Assembly: GCF_014117445.1 (NCBI RefSeq)
Contig: NZ_CP059851.1
Coordinates: 2,480,001-2,544,000, forward strand
Source: Sandaracinobacteroides saxicola
GTDB taxonomy: Bacteria; Pseudomonadota; Alphaproteobacteria; Sphingomonadales; Sphingomonadaceae
Length of the DNA: 64,000 nt
Direction of reading: 5' to 3'
Made by a program: the position numbers and the translations under genes. Shown here piece after piece: positions 44,885 through 54,633 of this stretch. Within the stretch, counting starts at the first letter, position 1. Every line of letters begins with the position of its first letter. Under the pieces are notes generated by a model, which searched no databases, had not been told where the DNA came from, and was given only the letters and a program-made list of their open reading frames with translations.

Positions 44885-45610
44885 GACATCGTCCGGCACA
44901 TCATGATTGCCATAGACGGCCTGTACATCGTCGCTGTCCTCCAGCGCGTCGATCATCTTCATCAGGCTGGCGGCGGCGCTGGCGTCCACCACCGTCCACT
45001 CCTTGGGCCGCCAGGCGAGCTTCGCGCCTTCCGGCGCGCCCAGCGCCTTTTCCAGGGCCCGCGCCACCTCGTGCAGCGCGTCGGACGCGGTCCAGATGAC
45101 ATGGCCGTCCTCGTCGCTCTCGACATCCTCGGCGCCGGCGTCCAGCGCCGCCTCGAACACCGCGTCGGCGCTGCCGGCGCTGGCGGGATAGACGATCTGG
45201 CCCATCCGCTCGAAGCCGTGGCTGACGCTGCCGCTGCTGCCGACATTGCCGCCATTCTTGCTGAAGGCGGTGCGCACGTCGGTCGCGGTGCGGTTGCGGT
45301 TGTCGGTCAGCGCCTCGACGATCACGGAAACGCCGCCGGGGCCGAAGCCTTCGTAGCGCACTTCCTCGTAATTCTCGCCGTCATTGCCCTCGGCCTTTTT
45401 CAGCGCGCGTTCGATATTGTCCTTGGGCATGGAGGCGGCTTTCGCCGTCAGGATCACCGCCCGGAGCCGCGGGTTGAACGCCGGATCGGCGTTGCCGATC
45501 TTGGCGGCGACGGTGATTTCCCGCGCCAGCTTGCTGAACATGCGGCTGCGCTTCGCGTCCTGCGCGCCCTTGCGGTGCATGATGTTCTTGAACTTGCTGT
45601 GGCCTGCCAT
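44870..45610 (-). CDS. yebC: YebC/PmpR-family protein
   Basis: A 246-residue member of the YebC/TACO1 family, which act as translation factors easing ribosome stalling and have also been described as DNA-binding regulators. [20 protein letters not shown] is the near-invariant N-terminus; [15 protein letters not shown] and [19 protein letters not shown] follow. The gene precedes ruvC in many bacteria, as here. Length is normal. Confidence 0.95.
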   Translation of the reverse strand: MAGHSKFKNIMHRKGAQDAKRSRMFSKLAREITVAAKIGNADPAFNPRLRAVILTAKAASMPKDNIERALKKAEGNDGENYEEVRYEGFGPGGVSVIVEALTDNRNRTATDVRTAFSKNGGNVGSSGSVSHGFERMGQIVYPASAGSADAVFEAALDAGAEDVESDEDGHVIWTASDALHEVARALEKALGAPEGAKLAWRPKEWTVVDASAAASLMKMIDALEDSDDVQAVYGNHDVPDDVMAAL

Positions 45611-45675
45611 GGTCTCGCTGCTGTCCCGCCTTTGTTTGTGACAGCGGCTTTACCCAGCCGGACGCGTGCGCGCAA

Positions 45676-46917
45676 TCAGTCGGGCGCCATGGTGGCCAGT
45701 TGCGCCAGCAGGGCCGCCATGCGCGCGCTTCCCTGCTCGGCGGCGCCGACGCCGATGAAGCCCACTTCGACAAAGCCGGCGCCCAGCGTCGCCGCGAGGC
45801 TGCCGGGCCGCACCGTGAAATCCCCCGCCGTCAGGGGTGCCACCGCCGGATCGCCCGTCACCTGGCTGTTCACGCCCGGTCCGCCGGGGTTGGAGCGGTT
45901 GGCGAGCGTGACGCTGTTCGCCGCGGCGCCGGGCGTGTTGATGAACAGGTGCCAGGGCGCGATGTTGCGTTCCATCACGATGTCGATCGAATCGCGCGCC
46001 GTCAGCGCCGGCTCCAGCACCCAGCCCGGCGCCGCCAGCAGCGTGTTGCCGGCGATCAGCCCGCCCTCCAGCCCGATGACCGTGACGCCGTTGCGCACCT
46101 GCCCGACATAGGCGTTGTTCAGGATGGCGAAGTTGCGAAAGGCGTTGGCGGCGAGCCCGCTTTCGTTGCGCACGAAGATTCCCTGCGACACCGTATCGTG
46201 CAGCAGCATCGCATTGTTGCTGATCGTCACGCCGCTGCTGCCGCTGCCGGCGCCGACGAAGAACTGGATGGCATCGGCATGGTCGCCCGCGTCCAGGTTC
46301 GGCCGGATCGCGGTGAAGCGGTTGCGGTCCACCAGCACCGATTGCACGGTGGAGAAATTGAATCCCTCCCGCGCGATGCTGACCTCGGATGACGCGACGA
46401 TGACGCCGCGCGAGCGTTCGACGAACAGCGCCGCGCGCGCCTCGGCAAAGCGGCAGTTCAGCACCAGCGCGCGGGTGACGTTCAGCAGACGCAGCAGCAG
46501 GCCGTCATTGTTGGGGTTGTCATCGGGAGAGCCGGAAAAGCCCATGTCCACCAGGCTGATGTCGCGGCTGTTGCGCACCAGCATGCCGGCCGTCGTCACC
46601 CCCTCGTTCGCGCCGAGCCGCAAGGCGATGTCGATGCCCGACACCGTGACCGCCGCGCTGTCGCTGATCCACAGCCGGTCGAATGTCGCGCGCGCGGCCG
46701 GATTGGCCGAGCGCAGGGTGACCCTGGCCGTGACGCCGGTCAGCCGCACCTCGCCATAGTTACCGGGGGAAAGCTGGACCTCGGCGGGTTGCGTCAGGGT
46801 GCGCAGCAGCGCGGTCAGTTCGGCCGCGCTGGAGACGGTGAAGATGGCGGTGGCCTGCACCGCGCCAGTCCATGTGGCGCACAGCACCGCCAGGGCACGC
46901 AAAACGCAACCGATCAT
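45676..46917 (-). CDS. Secreted right-handed beta-helix protein
   Basis: A 413-residue exported protein with a signal peptide (about 1-23, ending AVQATA). The mature part is a run of short beta-strands with recurring patterns such as VTLRSANPAARATF, ISLVDMGFSGSP and FAILNNAYVGQVRNG, typical of parallel beta-helix/pectate-lyase-like folds. Conserved lyase catalytic residues could not be picked out, so carbohydrate binding or lyase activity is only possible. It stands alone, 65 bp upstream of yebC. Confidence 0.75.
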   Translation of the reverse strand: MIGCVLRALAVLCATWTGAVQATAIFTVSSAAELTALLRTLTQPAEVQLSPGNYGEVRLTGVTARVTLRSANPAARATFDRLWISDSAAVTVSGIDIALRLGANEGVTTAGMLVRNSRDISLVDMGFSGSPDDNPNNDGLLLRLLNVTRALVLNCRFAEARAALFVERSRGVIVASSEVSIAREGFNFSTVQSVLVDRNRFTAIRPNLDAGDHADAIQFFVGAGSGSSGVTISNNAMLLHDTVSQGIFVRNESGLAANAFRNFAILNNAYVGQVRNGVTVIGLEGGLIAGNTLLAAPGWVLEPALTARDSIDIVMERNIAPWHLFINTPGAAANSVTLANRSNPGGPGVNSQVTGDPAVAPLTAGDFTVRPGSLAATLGAGFVEVGFIGVGAAEQGSARMAALLAQLATMAPD

Positions 46918-46977
46918 GTCCGACTTTCCGACCGTTCGTCCAGGGAACGGCCAGGGGCGGGCGGCCTTAAATGCGGC

Positions 46978-47298
46978 TCAGTACAGCTTCACCGCGGTCC
47001 CCGTCGCGCTGACCATCAGCATCGAATCGCTGGCGCCGACGGCGTTGCTGGACAGCTGGATGCCGATCACCGCATCGGCGCCCATCGCCTTCGCTTCTTC
47101 CGCCAGTTCGCGCAGCGCCTCGGCGCGGGCATCGCGGAACACGGTTTCATAGCTACCGGAGCGGCCACCGACGATGTCGCGGATGCCGGCGAACATGTCG
47201 CGGAAGATATTGGCGCCCATGATCGCCTCTCCGGCGACGATACCCAGATAGGATTTCACGGGCTTGCCTTCGAGGGTGGGCGTGGTGGTCAGGATCAT
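46978..47298 (-). CDS. YbjQ/UPF0145 family protein
   Basis: A 106-residue cytosolic protein of the YbjQ (UPF0145) family. [51 protein letters not shown] and [11 protein letters not shown] are family signatures; members form pentamers and have been called putative heavy-metal-binding. ATG 47298 starts the conserved sequence; the reading from 47367 adds an unrelated leader that overlaps the next gene. The true function is not known. Confidence 0.88.
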   Translation of the reverse strand: MILTTTPTLEGKPVKSYLGIVAGEAIMGANIFRDMFAGIRDIVGGRSGSYETVFRDARAEALRELAEEAKAMGADAVIGIQLSSNAVGASDSMLMVSATGTAVKLY

Positions 47299-47321
47299 GC
47301 GGGCATCTCCCCAGGGTGAGG

Positions 47322-48096
47322 TCACGCCGTCAGCTCCGCCATCGCCTGCCGCAGCATCACGCCGCACAGGTGCGCGCGGTATTCGGCGCTGGCGTGCATG
47401 TCGCTGTTGAGGTCATCGCTTTCAAGGGTCAGGCCGGCGACCGCCGCGGGCGAAAAGTCCGCCGCGAGCGCGGCTTCGGCGGCGGCCCAGCGGGTGACGG
47501 CATAGCAGGCGCCGGTGACCGCCACCCGCACCGCGCCGCCGAGGGTGGCGACATAGACGCCGGCAAGGGCATAGCGCGACGCGGGGTGACGGAACTTGGC
47601 GTAGGCGCTTTTGGTCGGGATGCGGAAGCCCACGCGGGTGATCAGCTCGCCGTCCGCCAACGCGGTCGTGAACATGCCCTGGAAGAAATCGTCCGCGGCA
47701 TGGCGGCCACGGTCGGTTTCCACGACCGCATCCAGCGCCAGCAGCGCCGCCGGATAGTCCGCCGACGGGTCATTGTTGGCGACCGAGCCGCCGATGGTGC
47801 CGCGGTTGCGCACGGCGGGATCACCGATCAGCGATGCCAGCGTGGCGAGACCCGGGATGGCGTTGCGCACGGTGTCGGACGCGGCCACCTCGGCATGGGT
47901 GGTGGTGGCACCGATCCACAGTCGTTCCCGGTCGGCCTCGATCCCCGACAGCCCGGCGCGGCTCAGGTCCACCAGCCGCTCCGGCGCGCGCAGCCGGGCC
48001 TTCATCGCCGGCAGCAGCGTGTGGCCGCCGGCGAGGTAGGCGGCATCGCCGCTGGCCTTGGCGACCGCGTCGGCGGCGCTGCCGGCGCGCGCGAAT

Positions 48097-48110
<14 letters not shown>
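47322..48110 (-). CDS. FAD-binding subunit of a molybdenum hydroxylase (CoxM-like)
   Basis: A 262-residue medium subunit of the xanthine dehydrogenase/CO dehydrogenase family. FAD contacts are [14 protein letters not shown] near the N-terminus and [20 protein letters not shown], the latter closing with [10 protein letters not shown]. It passes electrons between the Fe-S subunit and flavin acceptors. It overlaps the Fe-S subunit gene by 14 bp. The molybdopterin (catalytic) subunit gene is absent on both sides. Confidence 0.92.
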
Positions 48111-48573
<463 letters not shown>

Positions 48574-48611
48574 GCCGTTCCCCTACTCCTGCTGTGGCGT
48601 CCGGGCACCGC

Positions 48612-49238
48612 TTATTTCGAAGGGGCCATGAAGGCTTTCAGCGCCGCGCCCATTTCGGCGAGTGTCGCCGCGCCGATCTCGCTTGCCTTCGCCGCTGCCC
48701 ACCAGGCGGCCAGATGGGGCCGGTCGGCGATCAGGCGGGCGGTGCCCGCGCTGCCGTCCAGCGCCTCGAAAAAGAAGAACAGCGGGATCAGCGAGGCGTC
48801 GATGAGGGTGAAACCCGGCACCGCGCGGCGCGGCAGCAGCGCGTCGAGATAGTCCATGCCCTCCGCCAGCTTCGCCATCGCCGGCGGCAGCGCGTCCGGA
48901 TTCTGCCGGGCGCCGAACAGCGGGCCAAGATTGGCATAAAGATAAAGGTCGGCGAGGCGGGAGATGAGCCGCACATGGGCACGGTCCTGCGGCGTCGCGC
49001 CCAGCACGCTGGGGCCGGACAGCACCTCGTCCAGATATTCCGCGATCACCGCCGATTCGGGCAGCGCCATGTCGCCATCCAGCAGCGTCGGCATCTTCCC
49101 CATCGGGTTCAGCGCCCTATATTCGGGCGACTTGATGCCGCCCGGCGCCGGTTCCAGCGGCAGCGCGACGCCCTTCACCTTCGCCACCAGCAGCACCCGC
49201 TGCACAAAGGGCGACAGCGCCCCGCCATAGAGTTTCAT
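48612..49238 (-). CDS. Glutathione S-transferase-like protein
   Basis: A 208-residue two-domain GST. The thioredoxin-like N-terminal domain starts KLYGGALSPFVQRVLLVAK and contains NPMGKMPTLLDGD and the glutathione-binding LPESAVIAEYLDE. A helical C-terminal domain follows. The Ser in GGALSPF may be the catalytic residue. It detoxifies electrophiles; exact substrate unknown. Twelve bases separate it from gapR upstream, so the two may be co-transcribed. Confidence 0.9.
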   Translation of the reverse strand: MKLYGGALSPFVQRVLLVAKVKGVALPLEPAPGGIKSPEYRALNPMGKMPTLLDGDMALPESAVIAEYLDEVLSGPSVLGATPQDRAHVRLISRLADLYLYANLGPLFGARQNPDALPPAMAKLAEGMDYLDALLPRRAVPGFTLIDASLIPLFFFFEALDGSAGTARLIADRPHLAAWWAAAKASEIGAATLAEMGAALKAFMAPSK

Positions 49239-49249
49239 GCCCGCTCCCC

Positions 49250-49489
49250 TTACAGATTCAAGGCGTTGCGATAGGTTTCCAGCAGCGCCTCGGCTTCCGC
49301 CCGGGCGTTCGATTCCATTTTCCGCAGGCGGACGACGGCGCGCATCGTCTTGGTGTCATAGCCGTTCGCCTTGGCCTCGGCATAGACGTCCTTGATGTCG
49401 TCCGCGGTGGCCTTTTTTTCCTCCTCCAGCCGCTCGATGCGCTCGATGAACAGGCGCAGCTGGTCGGCGGAAACATTCGCGGTGGACAT
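49250..49489 (-). CDS. gapR: GapR-family nucleoid protein (DUF2312)
   Basis: A 79-residue coiled-coil DNA-binding protein. [35 protein letters not shown] and [10 protein letters not shown] match GapR of Caulobacter, which binds overtwisted DNA ahead of replication and transcription forks. The heptad pattern in the N-terminal half forms the dimer coil. It is an alphaproteobacterial hallmark. A 128-bp gap separates it from the divergent tRNA gene. Confidence 0.93.
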   Translation of the reverse strand: MSTANVSADQLRLFIERIERLEEEKKATADDIKDVYAEAKANGYDTKTMRAVVRLRKMESNARAEAEALLETYRNALNL

Positions 49490-49617
49490 TGATACTCCCT
49501 TGATGGTGACGGCGCCTGCTACCCCCCGCGCCCGCCGCCCGCAAGCCCGTCCGCAAGACCGGCCACCAACCTTGCCGTGCCGCCGAACCGCTGCTACGCC
49601 GCGCCCCCGAACGGCAT

Positions 49618-49707
49618 GGAAGAGTGTCCGAGTGGTTTAAGGAACTGGTCTTGAAAACCAGCGACGGTGCAAGCCGTCCGTGGGTTCGAATCCCACCTCT
49701 TCCGCCA
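49618..49707 (+). tRNA. tRNA-Ser (anticodon UGA)
   Basis: The 90-base sequence folds as a class II tRNA. Acceptor arms GGAAGAG and CTCTTCC pair; the anticodon stem CTGGT/ACCAG encloses the loop CTTGAAA with anticodon TGA; a long variable arm (GACGG...CCGTC) is as expected for serine; the T-arm is TGGG-TTCGAAT-CCCA in form. The discriminator G and an encoded CCA end it. It reads UCA codons. Confidence 0.97.
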
Positions 49708-49835
49708 CCTCTTTGCGCTCACGGGCGAAGCCCTCCGCGAGGGCGCGGCACTGGCCGCGACGCCCGGTCGGGCTTGCGAACCCTGCCGGGTTCGAACCGG
49801 CTTCCTCCCGGCGCCGGTTGCTTGAGCCAATCCTC
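49708..49835. other. Spacer after tRNA-Ser with an isolated T-arm-like hairpin
   Basis: This gap holds GCCGG-GTTCGAA-CCGGC (49785-49801), a perfect 5-bp stem with a 7-base loop as in a tRNA T-arm. No matching acceptor, D or anticodon arms could be built around it on either strand, so it is not a tRNA gene. It may be a remnant of one or a chance hairpin. Confidence 0.45.
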
Positions 49836-50642
49836 TTACCCGCGGGGGGTGGCGCGCGGGGCGACCAGGCGGTGCAGTTTGCTGTGCACCTCGCTGTTGC
49901 CGGCGATGATCTCGCGGCGGTCCACCATGCGCTCGCCACCGCGGAAGTCGCTGACGAAGCCGCCGGCTTCCTTCACGATGATCAGCCCGGCGGCGATGTC
50001 CCAATAGCTCAGGCCGGCCTCCCAGAAGCCGTCGTATCGCCCGGCCGCCACCCAGGCCAGGTCCAGCGAGGCGGCGCCGAAGCGCCGCACGCCGGCGACC
50101 TCCGGCATCACCGCCGCCAGTTCCTGCCCGAACCGCGCCTGGTCGCCATGGCCCTTGTAGGGGATGCCGGTGGCGATCAGGCAGTCCGCCAGGTCGCGCC
50201 GCGCCGCCACCCGCAGCCGCCGGTCCTGCAACCAGGCGCCCTGGCCACGCTCGGCCCAGAAACTCTCGTCGGTCAGCGGCTGGTAGATCAGGCCGGCGAC
50301 GATCTCGCCTTGGCTCTCCACCCCGATGCTGATGGCGAAATGCGGGATGCCGTGCAGGAAGTTGCTGGTGCCATCCAAGGGATCGATGATGAAGCGCGGC
50401 GCGCCTTCGTCGCCGGCGATCTCGCCGCCCTCCTCCAGCACGAAGCCCCAGCCCGGCCGCGCGTGGCGCAGCGCCTCCACCAGCGTCTCCTCGCACGCCC
50501 GGTCGGCGATGCTGACGAAATCCGCCGGGCCCTTGCGGCTCACCTGGAGCTGCGCCACCTCGTTGAAATCGCGGCGCAGGCGAACGGCGGCCTTGCGGCA
50601 GGCACGCTCCATGACGGTGATGATGGCGGACTGGCCGGGCAT
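49836..50642 (-). CDS. suhB: Inositol monophosphatase-family phosphatase
   Basis: A 268-residue Mg2+-dependent phosphatase. The metal sites are GFVLEEGGEI (a variant of the usual GEE/S), IDPLDGTSNFLHGIPHFAIS and, near the end, LSYWDIAAGLIIVKEAGG with the WD.AAG motif. It hydrolyses inositol monophosphates or related sugar phosphates; SuhB proteins also bind the transcription machinery. It follows efp by 4 bases on the same strand. Confidence 0.92.
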   Translation of the reverse strand: MPGQSAIITVMERACRKAAVRLRRDFNEVAQLQVSRKGPADFVSIADRACEETLVEALRHARPGWGFVLEEGGEIAGDEGAPRFIIDPLDGTSNFLHGIPHFAISIGVESQGEIVAGLIYQPLTDESFWAERGQGAWLQDRRLRVAARRDLADCLIATGIPYKGHGDQARFGQELAAVMPEVAGVRRFGAASLDLAWVAAGRYDGFWEAGLSYWDIAAGLIIVKEAGGFVSDFRGGERMVDRREIIAGNSEVHSKLHRLVAPRATPRG

Positions 50643-50646
50643 GGGC

Positions 50647-51210
50647 TCAATCCGCCCGCTTCACATATTCCTGGTCATAGACATTCACCACGATCCGCGT
50701 GCCGGCGCCGATGTGCGGCGGCACCATGATGCGCACGCCATTGTCCAGGATCGCGGGCTTGTAGCTGGACGACGCCGTCTGACCCTTCACCACGGCGTCG
50801 GCCTCCACGATGGTGGCCTCCACCTGCTCGGGCAGCTGCACGCTGATCGGCCGCTCGTCATAGAGTTCCATGGTCACGTCCATGCCGTCCGCCAGGAAGG
50901 CCGCGGCATCCCCCAGCAGGTCGCGCGGCAGCGTGACCTGGTCGTAGGTTTCCTTGTCCATGAACACCAGATTGTCGTCTTCCGGGTAGAGATACTGGAA
51001 ATCCTTGGTGTCCAGCCGCACCCGCTCCACCGTCTCCGCGCTGCGGAAGCGCACATTGTTCTTGCGGCCGTCGATCAGGTTCTTCAGCTCCACCTGCATG
51101 TAGGCGCCGCCCTTGCCGGGCTGGGTGTGCTGCGTCTTCACCGCGCGCCAGATGCCGTTCTCGAACTCGATGATGTTGCCGGGGCGAATCTCGACGCCGC
51201 TGATCTTCAT
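50647..51210 (-). CDS. efp: Translation elongation factor P
   Basis: A 187-residue three-domain factor that rescues ribosomes stalled on polyproline. [20 protein letters not shown], then the loop [10 protein letters not shown] with Lys33, the site lysinylated in many bacteria, then [19 protein letters not shown] and the domain III end [23 protein letters not shown] 51210 begins the conserved sequence. Several genes here encode Pro-rich runs that could need it. Confidence 0.96.
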   Translation of the reverse strand: MKISGVEIRPGNIIEFENGIWRAVKTQHTQPGKGGAYMQVELKNLIDGRKNNVRFRSAETVERVRLDTKDFQYLYPEDDNLVFMDKETYDQVTLPRDLLGDAAAFLADGMDVTMELYDERPISVQLPEQVEATIVEADAVVKGQTASSSYKPAILDNGVRIMVPPHIGAGTRIVVNVYDQEYVKRAD

Positions 51211-51372
51211 GGGCCACCTGTTGTTGGAAAGAGCAGCGGCGGCTTTAGCGGCGGGCGCGGCCTTTGTGAAGGCCGCCTGCGCAAACAGGCCCTTCACCAA
51301 ATGACAAGGTCGCTTGACATGGTGGTCACTCATAAGTAAAGGATACTTGTCTTTATGGAAAGGAAGCCAATC
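51211..51372. promoter_or_regulatory. Divergent region efp / membrane-XRE pair with operator-like palindrome
   Basis: A consensus -35 box TTGACA lies at 51314-51319. Downstream, AAGTA-AAGGA-TACTT (51334-51348) is an inverted repeat that would overlap the -10 region and the start of the transcript for the rightward genes. Small XRE regulators commonly bind such AAGTA-type palindromes at their own promoter, so autorepression is likely. No good -10 hexamer at exact spacing was found. Confidence 0.5.
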
Positions 51373-51789
51373 ATGTCCAGTCCACGATCGTCGGCACAGC
51401 GCCGCTATCTCAAGCGTTTTGGCATCAGCACGATCTGCTATGTCCTCACGCTGGCGCTGGCGTCCCGGCTGATCGGGCAGGGCCAGGCGGAGGGGCCGCT
51501 GCTCTGGCTGCTTGCCATGCTGCCGGGCCTGTCCCTCGTGGGCGTTTTCTGGGCGATCGCCCGCCTGCTGCTGGAGGAGACCGACGAATATCAGCGCCTG
51601 CTGCTGGTCCGGCAATCGCTGGTGGCATCCGGCTTTGCACTGTCGATCGCCACCGTCTGGGGTTTCCTCGAAAATTTCCGCCTGGTGCCGCACATCGACA
51701 GCTACTGGGTGGCGATCCTTTGGTTCACGGGGCTGGGCCTCGGCTCGATCTGGAACCGGATGACGCTCGGCCGCGGCGACCGCGCATGA
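51373..51789 (+). CDS. Small membrane protein paired with XRE regulator
   Basis: A 138-residue protein with four predicted membrane helices (about 16-35, 42-62, 82-101, 108-126). The family is not named here, but proteins of this layout with the motif [21 protein letters not shown] between helices two and three commonly precede a tiny HTH regulator. AAAGGAAG precedes ATG 51373; ATG 51355 lacks a good site. The stop overlaps the regulator's start by ATGA. Confidence 0.75.
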   Translation: MSSPRSSAQRRYLKRFGISTICYVLTLALASRLIGQGQAEGPLLWLLAMLPGLSLVGVFWAIARLLLEETDEYQRLLLVRQSLVASGFALSIATVWGFLENFRLVPHIDSYWVAILWFTGLGLGSIWNRMTLGRGDRA

Positions 51790-51977
51790 AAAACCGCCTG
51801 AAAGTCTTGCGGGCGGAGCGCGACTGGAACCAGGCCGATCTCGCCGACCGTCTCGGCATCTCCCGCCAGAGCATCAACGCCATCGAAACCGGCCGCTATG
51901 ACCCGTCGCTGCCGCTGGCCTTCCGCATCGCCGCGCTGTTCGATTGCCCCATCGAAGCCATTTTTTTCGCCGACTGA
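51786..51977 (+). CDS. Small XRE-family transcriptional regulator
   Basis: A 63-residue protein that is only a helix-turn-helix domain: [40 protein letters not shown] and a C-terminal IFF. It belongs to the YozG/PrtR-like small Cro/CI type. It is translated together with the membrane protein upstream and probably binds the palindrome in their promoter. Confidence 0.93.
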   Translation: MKNRLKVLRAERDWNQADLADRLGISRQSINAIETGRYDPSLPLAFRIAALFDCPIEAIFFAD

Positions 51978-52050
51978 CGCGGCCTGTCGAATCCGCCGTG
52001 CTTGCCGCGTCTCTGGGGTGGAGGCATCCTGCCTTCGAAGGAGAGCCACG

Positions 52051-52404
52051 ATGCAATATGCCCTGCTGATCTATGAGAATGAAGCCGTCTATGGCGGCGA
52101 CGACACCCCGGCGATGCACGCCGCCATGGCGGCGCACGGCGGCTTCGTCGCGAAACTTGGCGAGCACATGCGCGGTGGCGCCGGGCTGAAAGGGGTGGCC
52201 ACCGCCACCACGCTGCGCGCCGGTGCCCCGGGCGCCGCCCGCACCATCCACGACGGGCCGTATGCGGAGGCGCGCGAACAGCTGGGCGGCTTCTACCTGA
52301 TCGACGTGCCCGATCTCGATGCCGCGATTCGCTACGCCCGCGAGCTGCCGCTCGCCGGGGCCGGCGCGGTGGAAATCCGGCCGCTGCTGGAAGGGCAGGA
52401 TTGA
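52051..52404 (+). CDS. YCII/DGPF-domain protein
   Basis: A 117-residue YCII-like protein with the motif HDGPYAEAREQLGGFYLID that defines the DGPF subfamily. The fold is a ferredoxin-like barrel with a putative catalytic His/Asp pair. These genes sit next to ECF42-type sigma factors, as here, and may be regulated by them. AGGAGAG precedes ATG 52051. Confidence 0.92.
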   Translation: MQYALLIYENEAVYGGDDTPAMHAAMAAHGGFVAKLGEHMRGGAGLKGVATATTLRAGAPGAARTIHDGPYAEAREQLGGFYLIDVPDLDAAIRYARELPLAGAGAVEIRPLLEGQD

Positions 52405-52502
52405 GCCATGCCACGCGCGGTCGGGCACCCCGCCCGAAGGGCGCAAGCGCGACCGCGCGCCGGCGGGAGTCTGCCGTCTTCTCCGGCGCAGCCGGCCAAA
52501 CA

Positions 52503-53702
52503 ATGAACCACTGGCTCGAACCAGCGGTTCGGGCCAGTGGCGGTCGCATTGTTGCCCTGCTCGCCGCGCGCTTCCGCGATCTCGACCTGGCGGAGGAGGC
52601 GTTCGCCGAGGCCTGCGCCCGCGCCGCCCGCCGTGGCGAGGCGCCGGACAACCCCGCCGGCTGGCTGTGGCGCGTGGCGGAGCGCGCCGCGCTGGACCAG
52701 CTGCGCGCCCGCAACCGCCCGCCGCCGCCCCCGGATGACCGCATGACCCTTCCGCAAGACAGCCTGATCCCGGACGAGCGGTTGCGGCTGATGTTCCTTG
52801 CCTGCCATCCCGCGCTGGCAGTGGAGGCTCGCGCCGCCCTGCTGCTGCGCCTGCTGCTGATGCTGCCGGTCGCGCGCATCGCCGCCGCTTTCCTGGTCAG
52901 CGAGCCGACAATGCTGCAACGCCTGACCCGCGCCAAGGCGCGCATTTCGGCGAGCGGCATCGGTTTCGACCTGCCCACGCCCGCCGCCTGGCCCGAGCGG
53001 CTGGAGGCGGTGCTGATCGCGCTCGACGTCGCGCACGCCCATGCCCATGGTGATGCGATCGAAAGCGACCTGTCGCGCGAGGTGCTGGAGCTCAGCGCCA
53101 CGCTGGCGGCGCTGCTGCCCGATGAGCCGGCGGTCGCCGCCCAGGCCGCCAGCCTGCACCTGGCGGAGGCGCGCCGCCCGGCCCGGCTGGATGCCGACGG
53201 TGCCATGGTGCCGCTGTCCGAACAGGACCCCGCGCGCTGGCACCGGCCGCTGATCGCCCGCGCGCTGCCCTGGCTGCGCAGCGCGGTGGCCGGCGCGCCC
53301 GACCATCCCCGCGTGTTGCAGGCGCGCATCCAGGCGCTGTGGTGCGCCCGCGCCAGTCGCGGCGACCCGGCGCCCTGGGCCGAGGTGCTGGCGCTCTACG
53401 ACCGGCTGCTTCTGGCCGCCGAGTCCCCCTTCGTCCGCCTCAACCGCGCGGTCGCGCTGGCCGAGCTCTGCTCGCCCGCCGCCGCGCTCGTGGAGGTCGA
53501 AGCGCTGGCGCTTCCCGACCTGCTGGCCTGGCACGCCGTCCGCGCCGACCTGCTGCGCCGGGTCGGCCGCCACCCGGAGGCCGACGCCGCCTATGGCGCG
53601 GCGCTCGCCCTGTCACCGGCGCCCGCTGAAGCGCGCTTCCTTGCCACCCGTCGCGCCGGGCTTCAGATCAGGCCTCCAAGCGGGCTGGACGGATCGGCAT
53701 AG
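52503..53702 (+). CDS. ECF42-type RNA polymerase sigma factor
   Basis: A 399-residue extracytoplasmic-function sigma factor with a large helical C-terminal extension. Region 2 is [20 protein letters not shown], region 4 is [20 protein letters not shown], and the remainder (about 180-399) is the TPR-like part typical of the ECF42 group, ending [20 protein letters not shown]. There is no anti-sigma gene; the adjacent DGPF protein is the usual companion. ATG 52503 was chosen on family alignment. A TTG at 52401 that overlaps the DGPF stop (TTGA) would add 34 Arg/Pro-rich residues and cannot be excluded. Its 3' end overlaps thiG by 40 bp. Confidence 0.88.
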   Translation: MNHWLEPAVRASGGRIVALLAARFRDLDLAEEAFAEACARAARRGEAPDNPAGWLWRVAERAALDQLRARNRPPPPPDDRMTLPQDSLIPDERLRLMFLACHPALAVEARAALLLRLLLMLPVARIAAAFLVSEPTMLQRLTRAKARISASGIGFDLPTPAAWPERLEAVLIALDVAHAHAHGDAIESDLSREVLELSATLAALLPDEPAVAAQAASLHLAEARRPARLDADGAMVPLSEQDPARWHRPLIARALPWLRSAVAGAPDHPRVLQARIQALWCARASRGDPAPWAEVLALYDRLLLAAESPFVRLNRAVALAELCSPAAALVEVEALALPDLLAWHAVRADLLRRVGRHPEADAAYGAALALSPAPAEARFLATRRAGLQIRPPSGLDGSA

Positions 53703-54430
53703 CGCCGCACGCCCATCCGACCGGCGCGATAGGCCTTGCGCCCCGCCACCACGGCGTCGCGCATGGCGGCGGCCATCAGCACCGGATCCTTTGCCTCGGC
53801 GATCGCGGTGTTCATCAGCACGCCATCGCAGCCCAGCTCCATGGCGATCGCCGCATCGCTCGCCGTGCCCACGCCGGCGTCCACCAGCACCGGCACCTTC
53901 GCCGCCTCCACGATCAGGCGGATCGTCACCCGGTTCTGGATGCCCAGTCCGCTGCCGATCGGCGCGCCCAGCGGCATGATCGCCGCCGCACCGGCCTCCT
54001 CCAGCCGCTTTGCCACTACCGGATCGTCGCTGGTATAGACCATCACCTCGAAACCGTCCTTCACCAGCGTTTCGGTGGCGCGGATGGTCTCCACCACATC
54101 GGGGAACAGCGTCTTCTGGTCGGCCAGCACCTCCAGCTTCACCAGGTTCCAGCCGCCCGCCTCGCGCGCCAGCCGCAGCGTGCGCACGGCATCCTCGGCG
54201 GTGAAACAGCCCGCCGTGTTCGGCAGATAGGTGTAGCGTTTCGGGTCGATGAAGTCGGTCAGCATCGGCTGCCCGCGGTCCATCACATTCACCCGCCGCA
54301 CCGCCACCGTCACGATCTCCGCGGCCGACGCTTCGACCGCGGCGGCATTCTGCGCGAAATCCCGGTATTTCCCCGTGCCCACGATCAGCCGGCTGTTGAA
54401 CGTCCGTCCGGCGACACTCCAGCTGTCCAT
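53663..54430 (-). CDS. thiG: Thiazole synthase
   Basis: A 255-residue TIM-barrel enzyme that builds the thiazole of thiamine from deoxyxylulose phosphate, ThiS thiocarboxylate and an iminoglycine. Family marks: [35 protein letters not shown] with the Schiff-base Lys, and [20 protein letters not shown]. It follows thiS with a one-base TGATG overlap. Confidence 0.96.
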   Translation of the reverse strand: MDSWSVAGRTFNSRLIVGTGKYRDFAQNAAAVEASAAEIVTVAVRRVNVMDRGQPMLTDFIDPKRYTYLPNTAGCFTAEDAVRTLRLAREAGGWNLVKLEVLADQKTLFPDVVETIRATETLVKDGFEVMVYTSDDPVVAKRLEEAGAAAIMPLGAPIGSGLGIQNRVTIRLIVEAAKVPVLVDAGVGTASDAAIAMELGCDGVLMNTAIAEAKDPVLMAAAMRDAVVAGRKAYRAGRMGVRRYADPSSPLGGLI

Positions 54431-54633
54431 CAACCACCACCCACAAAATGCACGATTTCCAGCACGTCGCCGTCCGCCAGCAGCGTCTCCTCCCAGCGGC
54501 TGCGGCTGGCGATTTCGCGGTTGCGTTCCACCGCCACCCGGCCCTCGCCCAGCGCCAGCGAGGCGACGAGCGCCGCCACCGTCGTGCCCGCGGGCACGGC
54601 ATGCGGCGCGCCGTTGAGGGTGAGGGAGAGCAT
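54430..54633 (-). CDS. thiS: Sulfur carrier protein ThiS
   Basis: A 67-residue ubiquitin-fold protein that carries sulfur as a C-terminal thiocarboxylate for Thi[30 protein letters not shown] and the required Gly-Gly end (HFVGGG) are present; an extra Gly follows the pair, so trimming or use of the last two glycines is possible. ATG 54633 follows GGTGGGG. No thiF, thiO or TPP riboswitch was seen nearby. Confidence 0.93.
   Translation of the reverse strand: MLSLTLNGAPHAVPAGTTVAALVASLALGEGRVAVERNREIASRSRWEETLLADGDVLEIVHFVGGG

Noticed and set aside
49740-49830. Second tRNA gene downstream of tRNA-Ser
   Set aside because: Only a T-arm-like hairpin exists; no acceptor, D or anticodon stems could be formed on either strand.
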